A stretch of DNA of 64,000 bases from Sodiomyces alkalinus F11 (GCF_003711515.1 NW_021167086.1:829149-893148), one strand, 5' to 3'. Positions 34,501 through 46,211 are shown, numbered from the stretch's first letter. Numbers and translations are program-made. Notes: generated from the sequence alone by a model not told the origin.

Positions 34501-37423
34501 AGAAGGATCTACGGACACCACATAATCAATCCAGAGGCTGCGGAATAGGCTTCTAGAAACCGTTCATGGAAGGAGCGGGTCGATAACGCCACTGAGGTCC
34601 TCGACATCACCAAATAGACGCTATTTTTTTCTTCTTTTTTCTTTTCTTTTTCGAGCAGGAGAGTAGTAATTAATTAATCACTAGCTACGTCGTCGGTCGC
34701 CCTTGTCCTTGTTGTCGTGGGTGATATAGACGGCGTATGATACTATTGCAGCTACAAAAGTACGGTCCTCCAATGGTTCCGACACTCTTCCGCAGGCATC
34801 GGCGATTGCAAGACGCGAGATGGCGCGAGCCGAAGCGTGGGATCACGGCACATCTAGCACGTGGAAATGCCGTGGGCAGGGTAGCGACTGTACAACGTAC
34901 AACCACTTCGTACTGGCAGGTTCGTACGAAGTGATTAGGTACCTACGGATACTTTCGTACTAAGGCAAGGTAAGGTAAAGGTATGCAGGAGGGACGACTC
35001 GAGTGTACGAAGTAGTAATAACATGACAGGACCACACCGACCAGAGACAATTAATACCACGACACACAACATGATAGAGAAACCAGCCTGGTTACTGGTT
35101 GCGATGGTAATTAACCACCCAGAAGATCAACTTGGAAGAACGGAAGCCAGCTTTGGTTCAGGTAATTTCGGTCGAGGTTGTGCAGTGCCAAAGAAAGGAA
35201 CAAAGAAAAAGTCAAGGCGGTGAACGCTAATTTTAGGTACCTTAGGTCAGAACATCTTCTCGAAGTTCGATTTGCTGGGTAATAAATAAGGTACGGAGTA
35301 CACGTGTACTTATTACCTAGATAGGTACGAAGCAGGAGCCCCATATCGCTAAACCAATCAGCAGAGACGCCACAAAATTATTCCATCTGATTCAAAAATA
35401 CCAATCCAAAAGTATGTATCCGATAGACCCATTTATTTAAGGTACGTACTCCGTACCTGAAATTTCCAATATCTCCACATTTCTTCATCGTCGCGTGACA
35501 AAGCAAGCCTCAAAGAATTGGACAGCGTAATTTCTCTCCACGCCGACTCCTTTTCAGGGCTCGGCCCACCATGTTTCTTCCTCTTATTTGCCACGGTCTT
35601 CGTTCCGCAAGTCATCGGTGAAGAAGGCTATAACCCCCACGTCGTCAACGTCGTCAACGTCGTCGTTCTAGCGTGCTTGCCATGCAGATCGTCGAACGCC
35701 ACAAGCATTCAGATTGGCCATTCCTTCATCCATACCAGGAGGTAATTAGAACATCGCGCACCTTTCTTCTTTTGTCAAAAACTGCAAGGTCTTCTCGGCT
35801 GTTGAAATGTCCTTATCTAGCAGAAACAGCGAGCCCCGCTAGTCCCCATGCAAATGCAGATGCAAATGGCTGAATGACCGCCGCCGGCCATACACCGTAC
35901 GCACTTACGAATAGTCGATCGACAACGGTATCACGTCCACCACTTGCAACTTGCAGTGGCCAAGTGCATCAGGAACAGGGTCATTCCACGAACACATTGG
36001 CTCATCGAAGCTTTGACACCCCTTCCTCCCAGCCACCTACCTACGAAGTTCTCACCAAAACTAGAACCTCCTTCATGCACCTCGACTCAACATTAAGAGT
36101 CCTTGTAATTAATGATGATTACAGCCCGGCACATGGACGGACTCCTTGTGGTCCGGACGCAGGGCAACGGTCTCCCGCGCCTTTCCTCCGTTCCTCCTTT
36201 AACTTTGCATGTTCCTTTTTGTTTCTCTCTTCTACCCCCCAGAAACCCCGCTGCTATTTCACCGGAATGCAGGGCTACACGGTACATTACATGTTCTGTA
36301 CGAAGTGCAGTAGTTACCACGCGAAGCAGTCACGTTATGGGCCTCAAATCCTTCCATTCCATCAATCTCGACGTCACTTCCTTTACATGCCCACCGCCAG
36401 CTCTGTTAGCGTGGCCGACTGTCTTATTAATCGAAGGGGCCGGCCCCACGAAGGATGAGGGTGCCTGCGCAGCGGTATCGACACGTGTATGATGAGGTCG
36501 GCCGTAGTGGGCGTGGACGGCACAGGCGGCGAGGGCACCGATTGGGTGTGCGTGCAACAAACGTCTGACGAGTAACCTGACGTTCCTACCTACGTCCGCT
36601 GCTTTGAATCCCGAAGTTACTCCTGTGCCCTTTGCCTTTGTTCGCCCTTTTATCGAAATCCAGAGAGAAATCATCGAGAAGGCTTCTTATACTTCTGCCA
36701 CGAGATTGTATTACGCCGCGCGACATATGATCGCTTCCCCTTTATTCACCATGCGAAGAGACAGTCGCTGGGCAGTCCGAATCTTTCTTTTCCTTTGTGC
36801 TGATGCTTAGAAGGTCGAGGCTGATCATCCGTCACCTAGGTGCAACGTCCACTGCTCCGAATTGACTAAAAGAATGAGTGGATGGTTCCATGGATTGAAT
36901 CGAGTGCGTTGGCCCCGGTTATATCGCCGGAGTTTTGATGGCCATTTATCCTCCATGCCTCTCTCGTTCCCTCTGTCCTCTCCAGTCCCAATGTTTCTGG
37001 GTCCGGCCACTCCGTCCAATGGACGTCAGCTTTCAGCCCATTATTACGGAATGAAGAACGAGACCCCCTGCTTGGGATTATGTTCCTGGGTCCTTGCTTT
37101 CAAATCTACGAAGCATTTCAAGCCGTAGCAAATTGTTTTTTTTTTTTTAAAAAAAAAAAAAAAAAGGCTTAGTACCTGTGGACGACTGAACGAGGTCTGC
37201 AACTCGTCAAATGTCAAACGGAAGGGCGTGCTAGAGGACACTGTCGGCAGGTTCCGCGGGGTTCCTTTTCCATACTTAAGCGGGCAGTTAAGACTGCGGG
37301 GGCCACTGCCCATCGTGAAGGAAGTGTGTGACTCAGGGAAGAATCGCAAATGCTCCCAGCACAACATAGAAAGAAGACTGAGTTCTCTTTCGTGTGAATA
37401 GTGGAAGGTAAAAGCAGCGCTCT

Positions 37424-38191
37424 ATGTATTTATTCCATTTGCTCATGAAGTACCCACCAGGTCTGATTTCAACGGTGGAGATGATAGACGACGACCCCAG
37501 CACAATGCCAACTAAGACACCCCCAGCGACATGTTGCCCCGCAGCTCCAACTGCGAGTGCGCCAGTGACTGCGACTTGGACTGCGACTTGGACTGCGACT
37601 CCGGCCCAGACTCCCACTGCCCAGGCGCCAGTAGCAACCCTTCGCATTGAAGCAGGTTACCGCCCGGGCTTCATCGCCCGCACGCTCCAGATGCACATGG
37701 ACTACTACCACTCGGCCGTGTCCTGGGGACAGGCATTCGAAGCAGCAAAGGCCCAGTGCTGGGGCAAGATCGTGGAACAGCTCCCGTCGTATCCGGACAG
37801 TCAGATCTGGTCCGCCGTCCGGGTGACCGGTGATTCGGAACGGATTGTGGGGACCATCATGTTGGACAGTGCCACGGATGCGGAGGCGGAGGCGGAGGCG
37901 GGGGAGGGGCGGCAGAAGGTCCGGACGGTGCAACTGCGGGGTTTCATTGTCGACTCGGACGCCAGGGGACTGGGTGCCGGGAAAAAGCTCCTCGCGGCCG
38001 CCATGGCGCATGTGGAAGAACGGGGCATCGAGAAGGTAATCCTGCACACGATGGATTCGCTGGGGGCCGCTGTTTACCTGTACCGAGCGGCCGGGTTCGT
38101 GCTGCACAGCGAAGAGGAAAGGGTTCTTTGGGGGGCAAAGATCAAGGAACAGCTTTACATTTGGCGGAGAAAGGCGCTCCCTGCAAAGTAG
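37424..38191 (+). CDS. GNAT family N-acetyltransferase
   Basis: A single plus-strand frame encodes up to 255 residues. The start at 37424 is the most upstream ATG; later in-frame ATGs at 37445, 37481 and 37505 are possible, since the first 65 residues are a low-complexity Thr/Pro/Ala leader with a repeated TATWTATWTA segment. The folded part starts near residue 67 (LRIEAGYRPGFIART). The central strand and acetyl-CoA loop are visible as QLRGFIVDSDARGLGAGKKL (about 166-185), followed by the helix and the GAAVYLYRAAGFV motif typical of the C-terminal half of GNAT proteins. Such enzymes move an acetyl group from acetyl-CoA to an amine; the substrate here is unknown. The RGLGAGKKL segment matches the R/Q-x-x-G-x-G/A signature. 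It converges on the small membrane protein gene 267 bp downstream. Confidence 0.85.
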   Translation: MYLFHLLMKYPPGLISTVEMIDDDPSTMPTKTPPATCCPAAPTASAPVTATWTATWTATPAQTPTAQAPVATLRIEAGYRPGFIARTLQMHMDYYHSAVSWGQAFEAAKAQCWGKIVEQLPSYPDSQIWSAVRVTGDSERIVGTIMLDSATDAEAEAEAGEGRQKVRTVQLRGFIVDSDARGLGAGKKLLAAAMAHVEERGIEKVILHTMDSLGAAVYLYRAAGFVLHSEEERVLWGAKIKEQLYIWRRKALPAK

Positions 38192-38458
38192 GGGGCAGCA
38201 CGAGGAGAGGCATGGGAAGGGAGGGTATGCTAGGATTCTCTCCAACTTGATAAAAGTTGAAAGCTCTTACGCCTGTCGAGAGAGGAACAGCACACAAGCT
38301 GCTTCGGATGAGAGCCTGACATGATGGAGCTTCCCTCGGGCGACATGTCATTTTATCTCCTTCAGTCCCCTTGAGATCCCAATCATTCATCTGGCCCAGG
38401 GGCCGAATCGATTTCATTCCATCCCCATCTTCCACCATCCAAAGACTGTTCTTCCGGG

Positions 38459-39006
38459 TCAAGTCGTGGTGCGGGACGCAGACCAATACCAAATTGCCTT
38501 GACGGCCTCCCAACCTCCCCACCCAATGACGACAGCCACAGCAAGCATGACGAGAGCAACGTAGCTCCTGATTCCCAGGGCATCCGCCATCTCCAGTTTG
38601 GCCAGTTTCGCTTGATAGCTGTGATAGTACCCTGCACTTCCCCTTGCCGTGCCCGAGGGTCGCCGGAGGGTGTAGCGGAAGTCAATCCACGCGAGGGACA
38701 CGAGGAAGGATATGAAGATGATGGGAGTTATGATGAACTGGATTGTAAAGCCGTCAGCTTCCCTTGCTGGGTATGAAAAGGGGGCCGAGGGTGTAAGCAT
38801 TCAGAGACTCAAGAAGAGCCGTAGCTCTTCGGTCGTTACGTTTTTCTTTTTTGTCCCCCCCGCCCCCCCTCTTTTTTTTTTGTTCCTTTTCCATTTATCA
38901 CTTCTTGTTTCCTTACCTTGTACATAGACCGCTTGTCGATTGCGGCTTCATCGTCGACGCTGCCTCTTCTGGTGGTAATTTTGGTCGCGGGAACCGATGA
39001 CGACAT
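38459..39006 (-). CDS. Small two-TM membrane protein
   Basis: Two minus-strand exons (38917-39006 and 38459-38737) encode 122 residues. Exon 1 gives a polar 30-residue N terminus (MSSSVPATKITTRRGSVDDE). A GTAAGG donor at 38916 and a CCAG acceptor preceded by a CTGAC branch-like site fit phase 0 and join MYK to FIITPIIFISFLV. Two hydrophobic helices follow: FIITPIIFISFLVSLAWI near the junction and SYVALVMLAVAVVIGWGG near residues 90-108, with a short basic loop (RYTLRRPSG) and an amphipathic stretch between. The family is not recognised; the layout suggests an ER or mitochondrial membrane protein. A longer in-frame N terminus from 39090 is possible. A perfect 18-bp palindrome lies 24 bp upstream of the chosen start. 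The intron choice is inferred. Confidence 0.6.
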
Positions 39007-39849
39007 GATGCGCTTTTCATTTGTTCGTACCCTAAGGTACCTTAGGGATGTAGATGAGTACCGAGTAGGTAGCTCAGAGGCGTTGACCACGAAACTGAAT
39101 ATGGGTAGAATGTAGTTATCGTGGATATATCTTGGGCATCAACCACGAGATAAGAATGACCGCCGTTGAATACGAATAATACGAGGGGACCAGGAGGATT
39201 CCAACGGCTGAATCCTTGATTGGTGGAGTTTGTGCCTGATTTCGAATGAAGGAAGACCCTGTTGCGTGGCCCCTTCCCACCTTTCTCGCGTCTGACGTCT
39301 GACGTTTGACTTCGTCACTCCATCCGGGAGCTATGGGGAGCATGTCGGGTTGTCCACTATTGGTCGCTCAGTGCGTATTTCAACCTCCAACTTCCAATCC
39401 TCGAATGCTACGCTACGCTGACCGGTCCAATTACCTAGCATGACCACCACTCCTAAACATGGGAGGCTGACAATAATTCCCGAGATCGACAAGGCAAGGC
39501 CAGAAACAAAAACTGCCTCGCGAGCAGGGGTCTCGAGCTGCACGAGATAAAGAAACGACGCCTGTATGGCACGGATATTCTCTGGCACTCACTCCGCCAG
39601 TTCAGCTCACACGTCCCTTCGGCATCTTCGTACGTATATTGATAGGCGCCTTAGAGCTGCAGGTTTCGAATAGCACCTGGTGGAGAGTCGCAAACTACCA
39701 ACTATAGAGGCTTTTCCCTTTTCCCTTTTTACTTTTTTTCTTTTCTTCTTCTTTCGACTCATCATCATTCCATCGCCTGCATTCCTAATGTCGTGCTCTA
39801 TTCCCACCCTGCCTCCATGATTCCCGGCGCGTTCACGATCCTCCACCTT
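39007..39849. other. Spacer between the two-TM gene and HIS1
   Basis: No gene is well supported. Both neighbours are minus-strand, so this holds the promoter of the two-TM gene and the HIS1 3' end. An 85-codon minus-strand frame at 39331-39588 has one hydrophobic segment but no recognisable family and is not called. The 18-bp palindrome at 39030-39047 lies here. Confidence 0.45.
39030..39047. promoter_or_regulatory. Perfect 18-bp palindrome with TAAGGTACCTTA core
   Basis: CCCTAAGGTACCTTAGGG reads identically on both strands and ends 24 bp before the start codon of the two-TM gene. The 12-bp core recurs exactly at 42256-42267, 48311-48322 and 63449-63460. A symmetric binding site for a dimeric protein or a dispersed genomic word are both possible; a regulatory role is not shown. 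Confidence 0.4.
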
Positions 39850-41123
39850 TTATCGAGTATTGTGGATGTCGAGTACCAGGATGTCTTGCGCCCCGACCGC
39901 CGTCAGCTTGTCCATCACCACGGCGAGCTCCTTCTTCACCACCATGGAGCTCACGGCTACCCAGCCCTCCTCGTCCAGTGAGGTGATGGTAGGCGCGCGC
40001 TTTCCCGGCGTGATGGCCTTAGCGTCCGCCAGGCGCGACCTCTCAATGTTGTACTGACACAGCACGTACTTCTGCGCCGTGATGACACCCTGGATCCGCG
40101 CCGTGATGAGATTGATCATCTCCGGGTTGGACGGCGAACGTGACTTGATGAGCACTGCCTGCGACTCTACCACCGTGTCGATAGCCTTGAGTCCGGCCGC
40201 TCTCATCGTCTCTCCCGATTCTGTCGTAGCCGGGTTTTTTTTTCGGTTAGCTGTCCATAGAGGAAGGAGATGGTAGAGGGAGAGAGGGGAATTTCAAGTA
40301 TGACGTACCGACTAGATCGACGATACCGTCGGCCACGCCCAAGGCACAGGCCGCCTCAACACTGCCGCTCAGCTCGATGACCTTGGTTCGCAGCTTCTTA
40401 GCAATGACAGGCGCGCCCCCGTTGGACGAGTTCTCAATCCCCATCTCCAGTTTGGCGAAGTGTTCGGCGGCCAAGTCGACGAAGCTCGTACCGATGGTCT
40501 TGCCGACCAAGTCCTGTGTGGTAGCATACGCTCCCTTCTCGGGGACCTGGACCTGGAGCTTGCAGGCACCGAAGCCCAGGTCCATGACACGGTCACAGCC
40601 GCCCACCTTAAGGTCCTCTGCCTCGTCCGGGTTGTTTACGAGGGAGACTCGACGAGTGCGGTCGTAGGAGCGGACGCGCGCATCGTATTCCTTGACCTGA
40701 TCCCAGCCGGTAATGCCCAGGTCCACCCTGCCTTCGCCGACGAAGGTGGGGATGTCGGCGGCGGGGAGGAAGATGAGGGCGATGGGTAGGTTCTTGACGA
40801 GCGCGATGTCAAGGCGATTCTCGCGACGGAATTGGACATCGGCGCCCTCGAGCAGGTTCAGGGTTGCGGAGTTGAGTCGGCCCTCTGGGAGAATGCGCCG
40901 TTTACGTCAGTTTTGATTTCTTTTCACCCCTCTTCCCTCCCTCCCTCCCTCCCTCCCTCCCTCCATTCTTTCTTTTTTCTTTCCACCGGCGGGCGTGTGA
41001 TACTCCTATTAGGCGCAACGAAGACCAGAATAGACATTTCTTTCACTCACTCTTGGGCACCGCGAATAGGAGACGCCCCTCTAGGCTTTCCCGATGTATC
41101 AGCTCATCTGCCTGTTTCGTCAT
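39850..41123 (-). CDS. HIS1: ATP phosphoribosyltransferase (histidine biosynthesis, first step)
   Basis: Three minus-strand exons (41051-41123, 40309-40884, 39850-40220) encode 339 residues. The enzyme couples ATP and PRPP to form phosphoribosyl-ATP, the committed and histidine-inhibited step of histidine synthesis in the cytosol. Visible family motifs include FAVPKKGRLNSATLNLL at the N terminus, VDLGITGWDQVKEY, FGACKLQVQVPEKG, KTIGTSFVDLAAEHF, IELSGSVEAACALGVADGIV, and a C-terminal regulatory domain (QYNIERSRLADAKAITPGKR) characteristic of the long, hexameric HisG form. Introns use GTGAGT and GTACGT donors; each junction restores a conserved segment (PKKG and DLVESGET). It is somewhat longer than yeast His1 because of an insertion around VRSYDRTRRVSLVNN and one near NSSNGGAPV. 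A perfect TGAGTCA lies 425 bp upstream, consistent with cross-pathway amino-acid control. Confidence 0.96.
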
Positions 41124-41547
41124 GGTAACGCATTCCATTCAGGAAGCACTGTAGGAGGGGGGAGAGGGGAGTGGGTGTGACAAACGAGTTGACGAGATCC
41201 ATGTCGGGTGGACGACGAAGGAGGGATGAGGGGTAAATCAGTCGGACAACGGCCGAATCCCAACAGTTCCACAGGTAGAAGTAAGGCGAGGCGGTATGTT
41301 CGACGGTCGAGTAGTATCCGTATACCCTAGCTACCTTACTTAAGGTATCGTTGGGTTGCAGCGGCACGACAGGTTCTTGGATGCGTCACAGAAAGACCAA
41401 TTGCAAGTCGAGTCGCGTAAGTAACGTACCGAGTAGACGGGAGGGGAGTGTGAAGAGAGAAAGAAAAGAGAAAGATGGCCGTGGAGGGGGCGTGGCGTTG
41501 GATTCGTGAAGTGTTGGGTGTTCCCTCCCAGGTCTTCAGTATCGTGG

Positions 41548-41554
41548 TGAGTCA
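41548..41554. promoter_or_regulatory. Candidate CPC1/Gcn4 binding site upstream of HIS1
   Basis: The heptamer TGAGTCA is an exact match to the TGASTCA consensus bound by the bZIP regulator of general amino-acid control (Gcn4 in yeast, CPC1/CpcA in moulds). It lies about 425 bp upstream of the HIS1 start codon, a gene expected to be under that control. A heptamer of this degeneracy occurs by chance several times in 64 kb (one also lies at 37329-37335), so the assignment rests on position. Confidence 0.5.
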
Positions 41555-42252
41555 GGCAAGGTTCAGGCTCGCTCGAGGTAGGTACGGGGTACAAAGTTCG
41601 AGGTCACAAGGCTGCGACTGACCGAGGACGGCGAGGGGAAATTTTGTGTCCAAAGCCCACGTTGGCCTATGTCGGAGTTCTGATTGCTGGAGGGGGGAAG
41701 TTTTTCCATTGAAGGTTATCAATCATGGCGGGGCACAAATGGCTCAGAATCTGTACCGACTCTGAATTGGGTTGCCCCGCCATTACCTTAGTGTGGTCGA
41801 AGGGCGGCGGAGGAACATCGGATGGAGGGGTTGGTTTATTCGTTGTCTCAAGCGCCGACTCCGGATCTGCGTTGCCTTGTCGTCCGGAGCACGGAGCAGC
41901 TTAGTCATCTAGCATCCGTACCTTATCTACCTTATGTAAGGTAAGGTACTGGGTTATTATTAGGTACTTCGTAATTACCTACCTTATTATTCATACACGA
42001 AGCTCAGCCCCCTATCAGGACCCAACACGTCGCCTTCGGAATCCCATTCCTTCGCGAATACAGAAAATATCTATTATACTCGCTCACGAGTCCTCCCATC
42101 CATTGTGGACCCGGGTTTATGTACGTCAAGTTCAGAGAGAGGTTAGTCAATGGGCAGTAGGAGTCATATTCGAATAATAAGTACGAAGTAGTACATATCC
42201 GTACCTTACTCCGAAATTACTGCGAAATGCAGTTTCCCAAACTTCTACCAAG

Positions 42253-42270
42253 TAATAAGGTACCTTATTA
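42253..42270. repeat. 18-bp palindrome TAATAAGGTACCTTATTA
   Basis: A perfect palindrome centred on the GGTACC core, in the HIS1/transporter divergent promoter. It shares the exact 12-bp centre with the palindrome at 39030-39047. Confidence 0.85.
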
Positions 42271-43408
42271 ATTAAGTACGAACGACTTTGTCTTCCCCCA
42301 ATTATTCGGCTTGTACTGATCTTCATAATACCTTAATTCACCTTACCTCGTACTTCGTTATTGACGTCACGCCCAGAAATAAGAAGTTGGCAGATTGTCT
42401 AAGCCCATACGTTCGTTGTACAGCTACCGACACCACGACAATTACCCCATCACCCTTATATTTCTTGTATTTGACATCGGGTTTCTAAACATCACAAGCA
42501 ACACGCTTCGGCCCTGCGCCTATATTCATCCGTACTGTCGCATCATCCTGGGCACTAGCCCGACAATCGTCTGGGGAAACGGAGATGAGCTTCGGTGTCG
42601 TCACGTAACATTTATCCAATTCCCAGTCTCAGTTCAGATTCTACTTTGGCGGTCCCTGAATTTCTACCCAATCCTCGTGTCGAAAACGTCCCGCCCTGGC
42701 CCCCTTCCTTATTAACCTGACCCCCCTAAAAAGGCCCCCCGCCGACTTGGTTCCCTCGCATTCCCATTCTGGCATCCTCTCGTCTTCGCATCTTCCGGCC
42801 AGCATACACACATCCCCGGAATCGATCGGGGGACCTATCATGGGCTGTACCGCTGTGACAGACCCCGTACACTACCTTATAGTCGGAACCGGATCCAGAC
42901 CCGACCCGCTCTTTACGGTCCAGAACCACTGGTCGGGGTAGCCGGGAGTACAGGTACTATTAATTGACACCATTTTACTACATAAGCTCAGCTGTTGGCC
43001 CTGCGCCCTGCGTCCCTGCCTCCTGGGCAACGTTTCCGAGACCTGAATGTATGTCTAATAATTACGTCTTGGCCCTTTACTCCCAAAGCCGCTTCGATTT
43101 GTTGTCTGGGCGTGTCAGCGACGTCCAGCAATCGCCCGTCGATTCAATCACTTCCCCGAGGACGAGAACGACCCGGTCGATTCGATTCTGGGAAACGAAG
43201 CACGCGACTCGAACGCGCGGTCGCGTGGCACGGGACGGTCGTTCAGAGGGATTCAATCATCTCAGCGACAAGTAGCATTCTTTTCTCCCATCTCCAGACC
43301 CGATAGTCACGACTGCACTGCAATTGCGACGGCGGCAACGGCGGCGACGACGGAGACGACGTCATCCGGCACGGCTGTATTGGAGAACCCGACTCGACCA
43401 CAACCACC

Positions 43409-45550
43409 ATGGCTACCTTCACGGGAAGCTCCCATATCAAGGGGAGCACAGAAACCGTTCGGATGGTCCTCTTGACCTTTGCTGCTATTGGTATCTCGTA
43501 GGTCACATCACCTCCTGTTATTTCCCTTTCGGTGGAACGCGTTCTTCTGCTTTGCGTTCCCCCAGACTGACGGCAGCTGCCTAGCTTCACATGGGGGATT
43601 GAGATGACCTGTAAGTCCACTAGCGCCCCTGATCGCCAAAGACGTCTCGTGTGGAGCACAGAGCAGCGTCTCCAGAGACGTACTGCGGAGTAGGAGTAAT
43701 GGGTATTCCTGTATGGCCGTCGCTAACGCTTCCTTGTTCCTTTCAACAGACTTCACGCCGTACCTCCTTAACCTCGGCCTCACCAAGAGCAACACAGCTC
43801 TCGTATGGATAGCAGGCCCCTTGTCGGGTCTCATTACGCAGCCCGTCATCGGCTCCATCGCCGACCAGTACAAGTCGAAATGGGGCCGCCGGCGGCCCTT
43901 CATCTTCATGGGTTCCATCGTCGTCACCATCAGTTTCCTCGTCGTCGGCTTCACCAAGGAGATTACCGATCACTTCGCAACCGATGAGGAGACAAGTCAG
44001 ACCCTGGCCATTGTACTCGCCGTGCTGGCCATCTACGTTGCCGACTTTGCCATCAACGCTGGTACGTCTCCCATGTCCGCGATGTCCAGAAACCTGGCGC
44101 CCCCCTTGTCCTCCCGTAGACGAGGGTCCCGCTGCGGTTACTTATCAGATATCCTTAGTCATGTCCTGCTCGAGAAGCTTGGTGGTCGACACATTACCCA
44201 TCGAGAAGCAACAAGCTGGCGCCGCATGGTGTAAGTTGAAAGAACATCGGGGAGGTCGTGCGTCCCGTTTTTGGTGCCCTCGGTGCCCTCGGTGCCCTTG
44301 GTGCCCCTTGAGCCTTGGCTAACCCGCGCGATACCGTAGCTAGCAGGATGGCTGCTGTTGGGAACATGTTGGCATACGGAGCTGGCGCTGTCAACCTCGT
44401 CGGCATCTTTGGCGAGTGGCTTGGCGACACCCAGTTCAAGCAAATCACCCTGATCGCGAGCTTCTTCAACGTCTTCTCCGCTTGCATCACGTGCTGGGCT
44501 GTTACCGAGCGTGTATTGGTGTCCACCAAGGGCGACCAAGGTCACCGCGGAGGGCCGTTCAAGTTCATCAGCCAGATCTACTCGACGATTCGAACGCTTC
44601 CACCCAGGATACGAGCGATCTGCTGGGCGCAGTTCTGGGCCTGGCTGGGCTGGTTCCCCCTCCTCTTCTACAGCACCACGTGGGTAGGCGAGACATATTT
44701 CCGCTACGACGTGCCCGCCGATGCCCTAGATTCGCATGACGTGCTCGGCGACATCGGCCGCATTGGAAGCACCTCCCTGACCATCTTCTCCATCATCACT
44801 TTCCTGGCGTCTTGGCTCCTCCCCCTGGTCGTGCAATCACCCGAGGACGGCTCCTTTACCCCGCGTCCCGCTCCACATGTAGCCTCTCTTGTGAAGACCC
44901 TCGGCAAGCGCAAGCCCGACCTCCTCACCGCTTGGGTATGCGGCCACCTCCTCTTCGCCGTGGCCATGATGTGCGCACCGTTGGCCAAGAGCCTCCGCTT
45001 CGCCACCTTCCTCGTCGCTCTCTGCGGCCTCCCGTGGGCGCTCGCGACCTGGGCCCCCGTCACCTTCCTCGGCGTCGAGGTCAGCCGGCTCAGCGGCGCC
45101 AGCTCGGGCGACGGCGCACTTTACCGCCGCGTCTCCTACCCTAGCCGCGGACCGTCTGTCGAGCTGCCCGCGCTTGGCCAGGCACAGGCCCTCGACTTGG
45201 AGAACGCACGTGATGACGATGACCATGACCATGACGACAACGACGACGACGACGACGGCACTGACGATGCCCGCGGCCTCGGCTCATCGTCGTCGGGCGA
45301 GCTGTCTGGTATCTACTTTGGCATCCTCAACATCTTCTCCACCATCCCGCAGTTTATCGGCACCTTTGTCGGCGCCATCATCTTCTCCATTCTCGAACCG
45401 GGCAAGAGCCCGGAGCTCACCGAGGACGGGATTTCGGCCGAGGAGCTCCACAAGGACGGTCCGAACGCCATCGCCGTCTGCCTCTTTTTGGGCGGCCTCT
45501 GTGCTATTGGAGCGGCGTACATGACGAGGAGGTTGAAATATATCCCTTGA
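43409..45550 (+). CDS. SUT/GPH-type disaccharide transporter (MFS)
   Basis: Five exons (43409-43497, 43585-43610, 43750-44061, 44159-44230, 44340-45550) encode 569 residues; the second exon is only 26 nt. The product resembles sucrose and alpha-glucoside proton symporters of the GPH/SUT group. Features are TM1 with FTWGIEMTYFTPYLLNLG, the loop GSIADQYKSKWGRRRPFIFM characteristic of SUT-type carriers, CRSLVVDTLP-like sequence (SCSRSLVVDTLPIEKQQAG) in TM4-5, and a later LSGIYFGILNIFSTIPQFIG segment. About twelve membrane spans are expected. A large loop between the last spans carries an acidic run of Asp and His (about residues 465-485), absent from the plant carriers. It should work at the plasma membrane, importing disaccharides with protons; substrate specificity is not determined. 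The gene is divergent from HIS1. All introns have plausible donors, and each junction restores conserved sequence. Confidence 0.93.
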
Positions 45551-46211
45551 ACTCTACACCCCGGAAGAAGAAACAACGAGATACGCAAAAGCATTCATTT
45601 TTTTTTATCTCCCCACCCCCTTCTTACAAAAAGCGGAGCGTGTGTCACAATAGTAATAAAGCAGCAGAGGGCATACTCAACAGGCGTCTTGGCGTACGGC
45701 AGAGTGGGAGCGGGTTTCTTGTACGGATTTTTCAACGCGTCAAGAAGGGTCTTGGTGCAGAAACTAGGACTTGGACAGGATCAAGGGCATTTATAAGGAG
45801 GGCAATCATAATTGGTTATTGTAGACCCTGTCGAAGGAAGTATGGTCTCTAAAGTGTCCCCGCAATCGCATCGCATCATATGTGTATCCGTACTCCCGTA
45901 GTTATGTATCGACTGAAAACCAGAGCTTTTGTGTTTTATTTTATTTTTCTTCTAAATTGAAATTGAGTTGCAGAGGGACGCCGCACAAGGGGTATCACGA
46001 ATAGATGTGGCTTGATAAATGGTGTTGCATGTAAATAGGCATATGCGTACGTGGTTATCGCGAGGTTCCTCCCGTCTCCTACTCTTTTTTTACCCTCTCC
46101 CTTCTCCTTTGCCGGGGGGTTTGCCCAACGACAGGAGGGTAGAGACGCGGGAGCTCATAGGAGTCGGGTAGAGGAAGATGTCCTGGATCCGGATGACCAC
46201 GCCTCGTAAGA
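45551..46211. other. Convergent 3' spacer between the transporter and PKR1
   Basis: No gene is supported. Both neighbours end here. There is a T run near 45598-45607 and an AT-rich stretch near 45930-45965 that could belong to the two polyadenylation regions. Confidence 0.5.

Larger units (their letters stand above)
27177..37423. other. 10.2-kb gene-poor region
   Basis: No intact gene could be recognised. Open frames are short or marginal for the base composition; the longest, 227 codons on the minus strand at 33265-33948 and 223 codons on the plus strand at 29224-29895, resemble nothing known and run through intergenic-type words. The region is rich in TACnnnGTA words and GTAC sites (for example 29460-29482, 31084-31100, 31307-31322, 32709-32717, 35006-35014, 35292-35300, 35447-35455). 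It also holds a GCAGGAC repeat and a poly-A/T pair near 37135-37165. A possible protein relic lies at 27554-28045. No LTR, transposase or reverse transcriptase motif was seen. Confidence 0.45.
41124..43408. other. Divergent promoter region between HIS1 and the sugar transporter
   Basis: No gene is supported in this 2.3-kb spacer. It carries a TGAGTCA site at 41548-41554, an 18-bp AT-flanked palindrome TAATAAGGTACCTTATTA at 42253-42270, a TACGAAGTA word at 42182-42190, and many GGTAAGGTA/TACCTTACC words near 41930-41990. The transporter leader probably occupies the last few hundred bases. Confidence 0.5.

Noticed and set aside
37469..38245. 258-codon minus-strand frame opposite the GNAT gene
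   Set aside because: The plus-strand reading has the GNAT acetyl-CoA motif. The opposite frame is an Arg/Ser-rich shadow of the same GC-rich codons.
39331..39588. 85-codon minus-strand frame with one hydrophobic segment
   Set aside because: It is too short to support without transcript data, and there is no recognisable family. It lies in the promoter of the two-TM gene.
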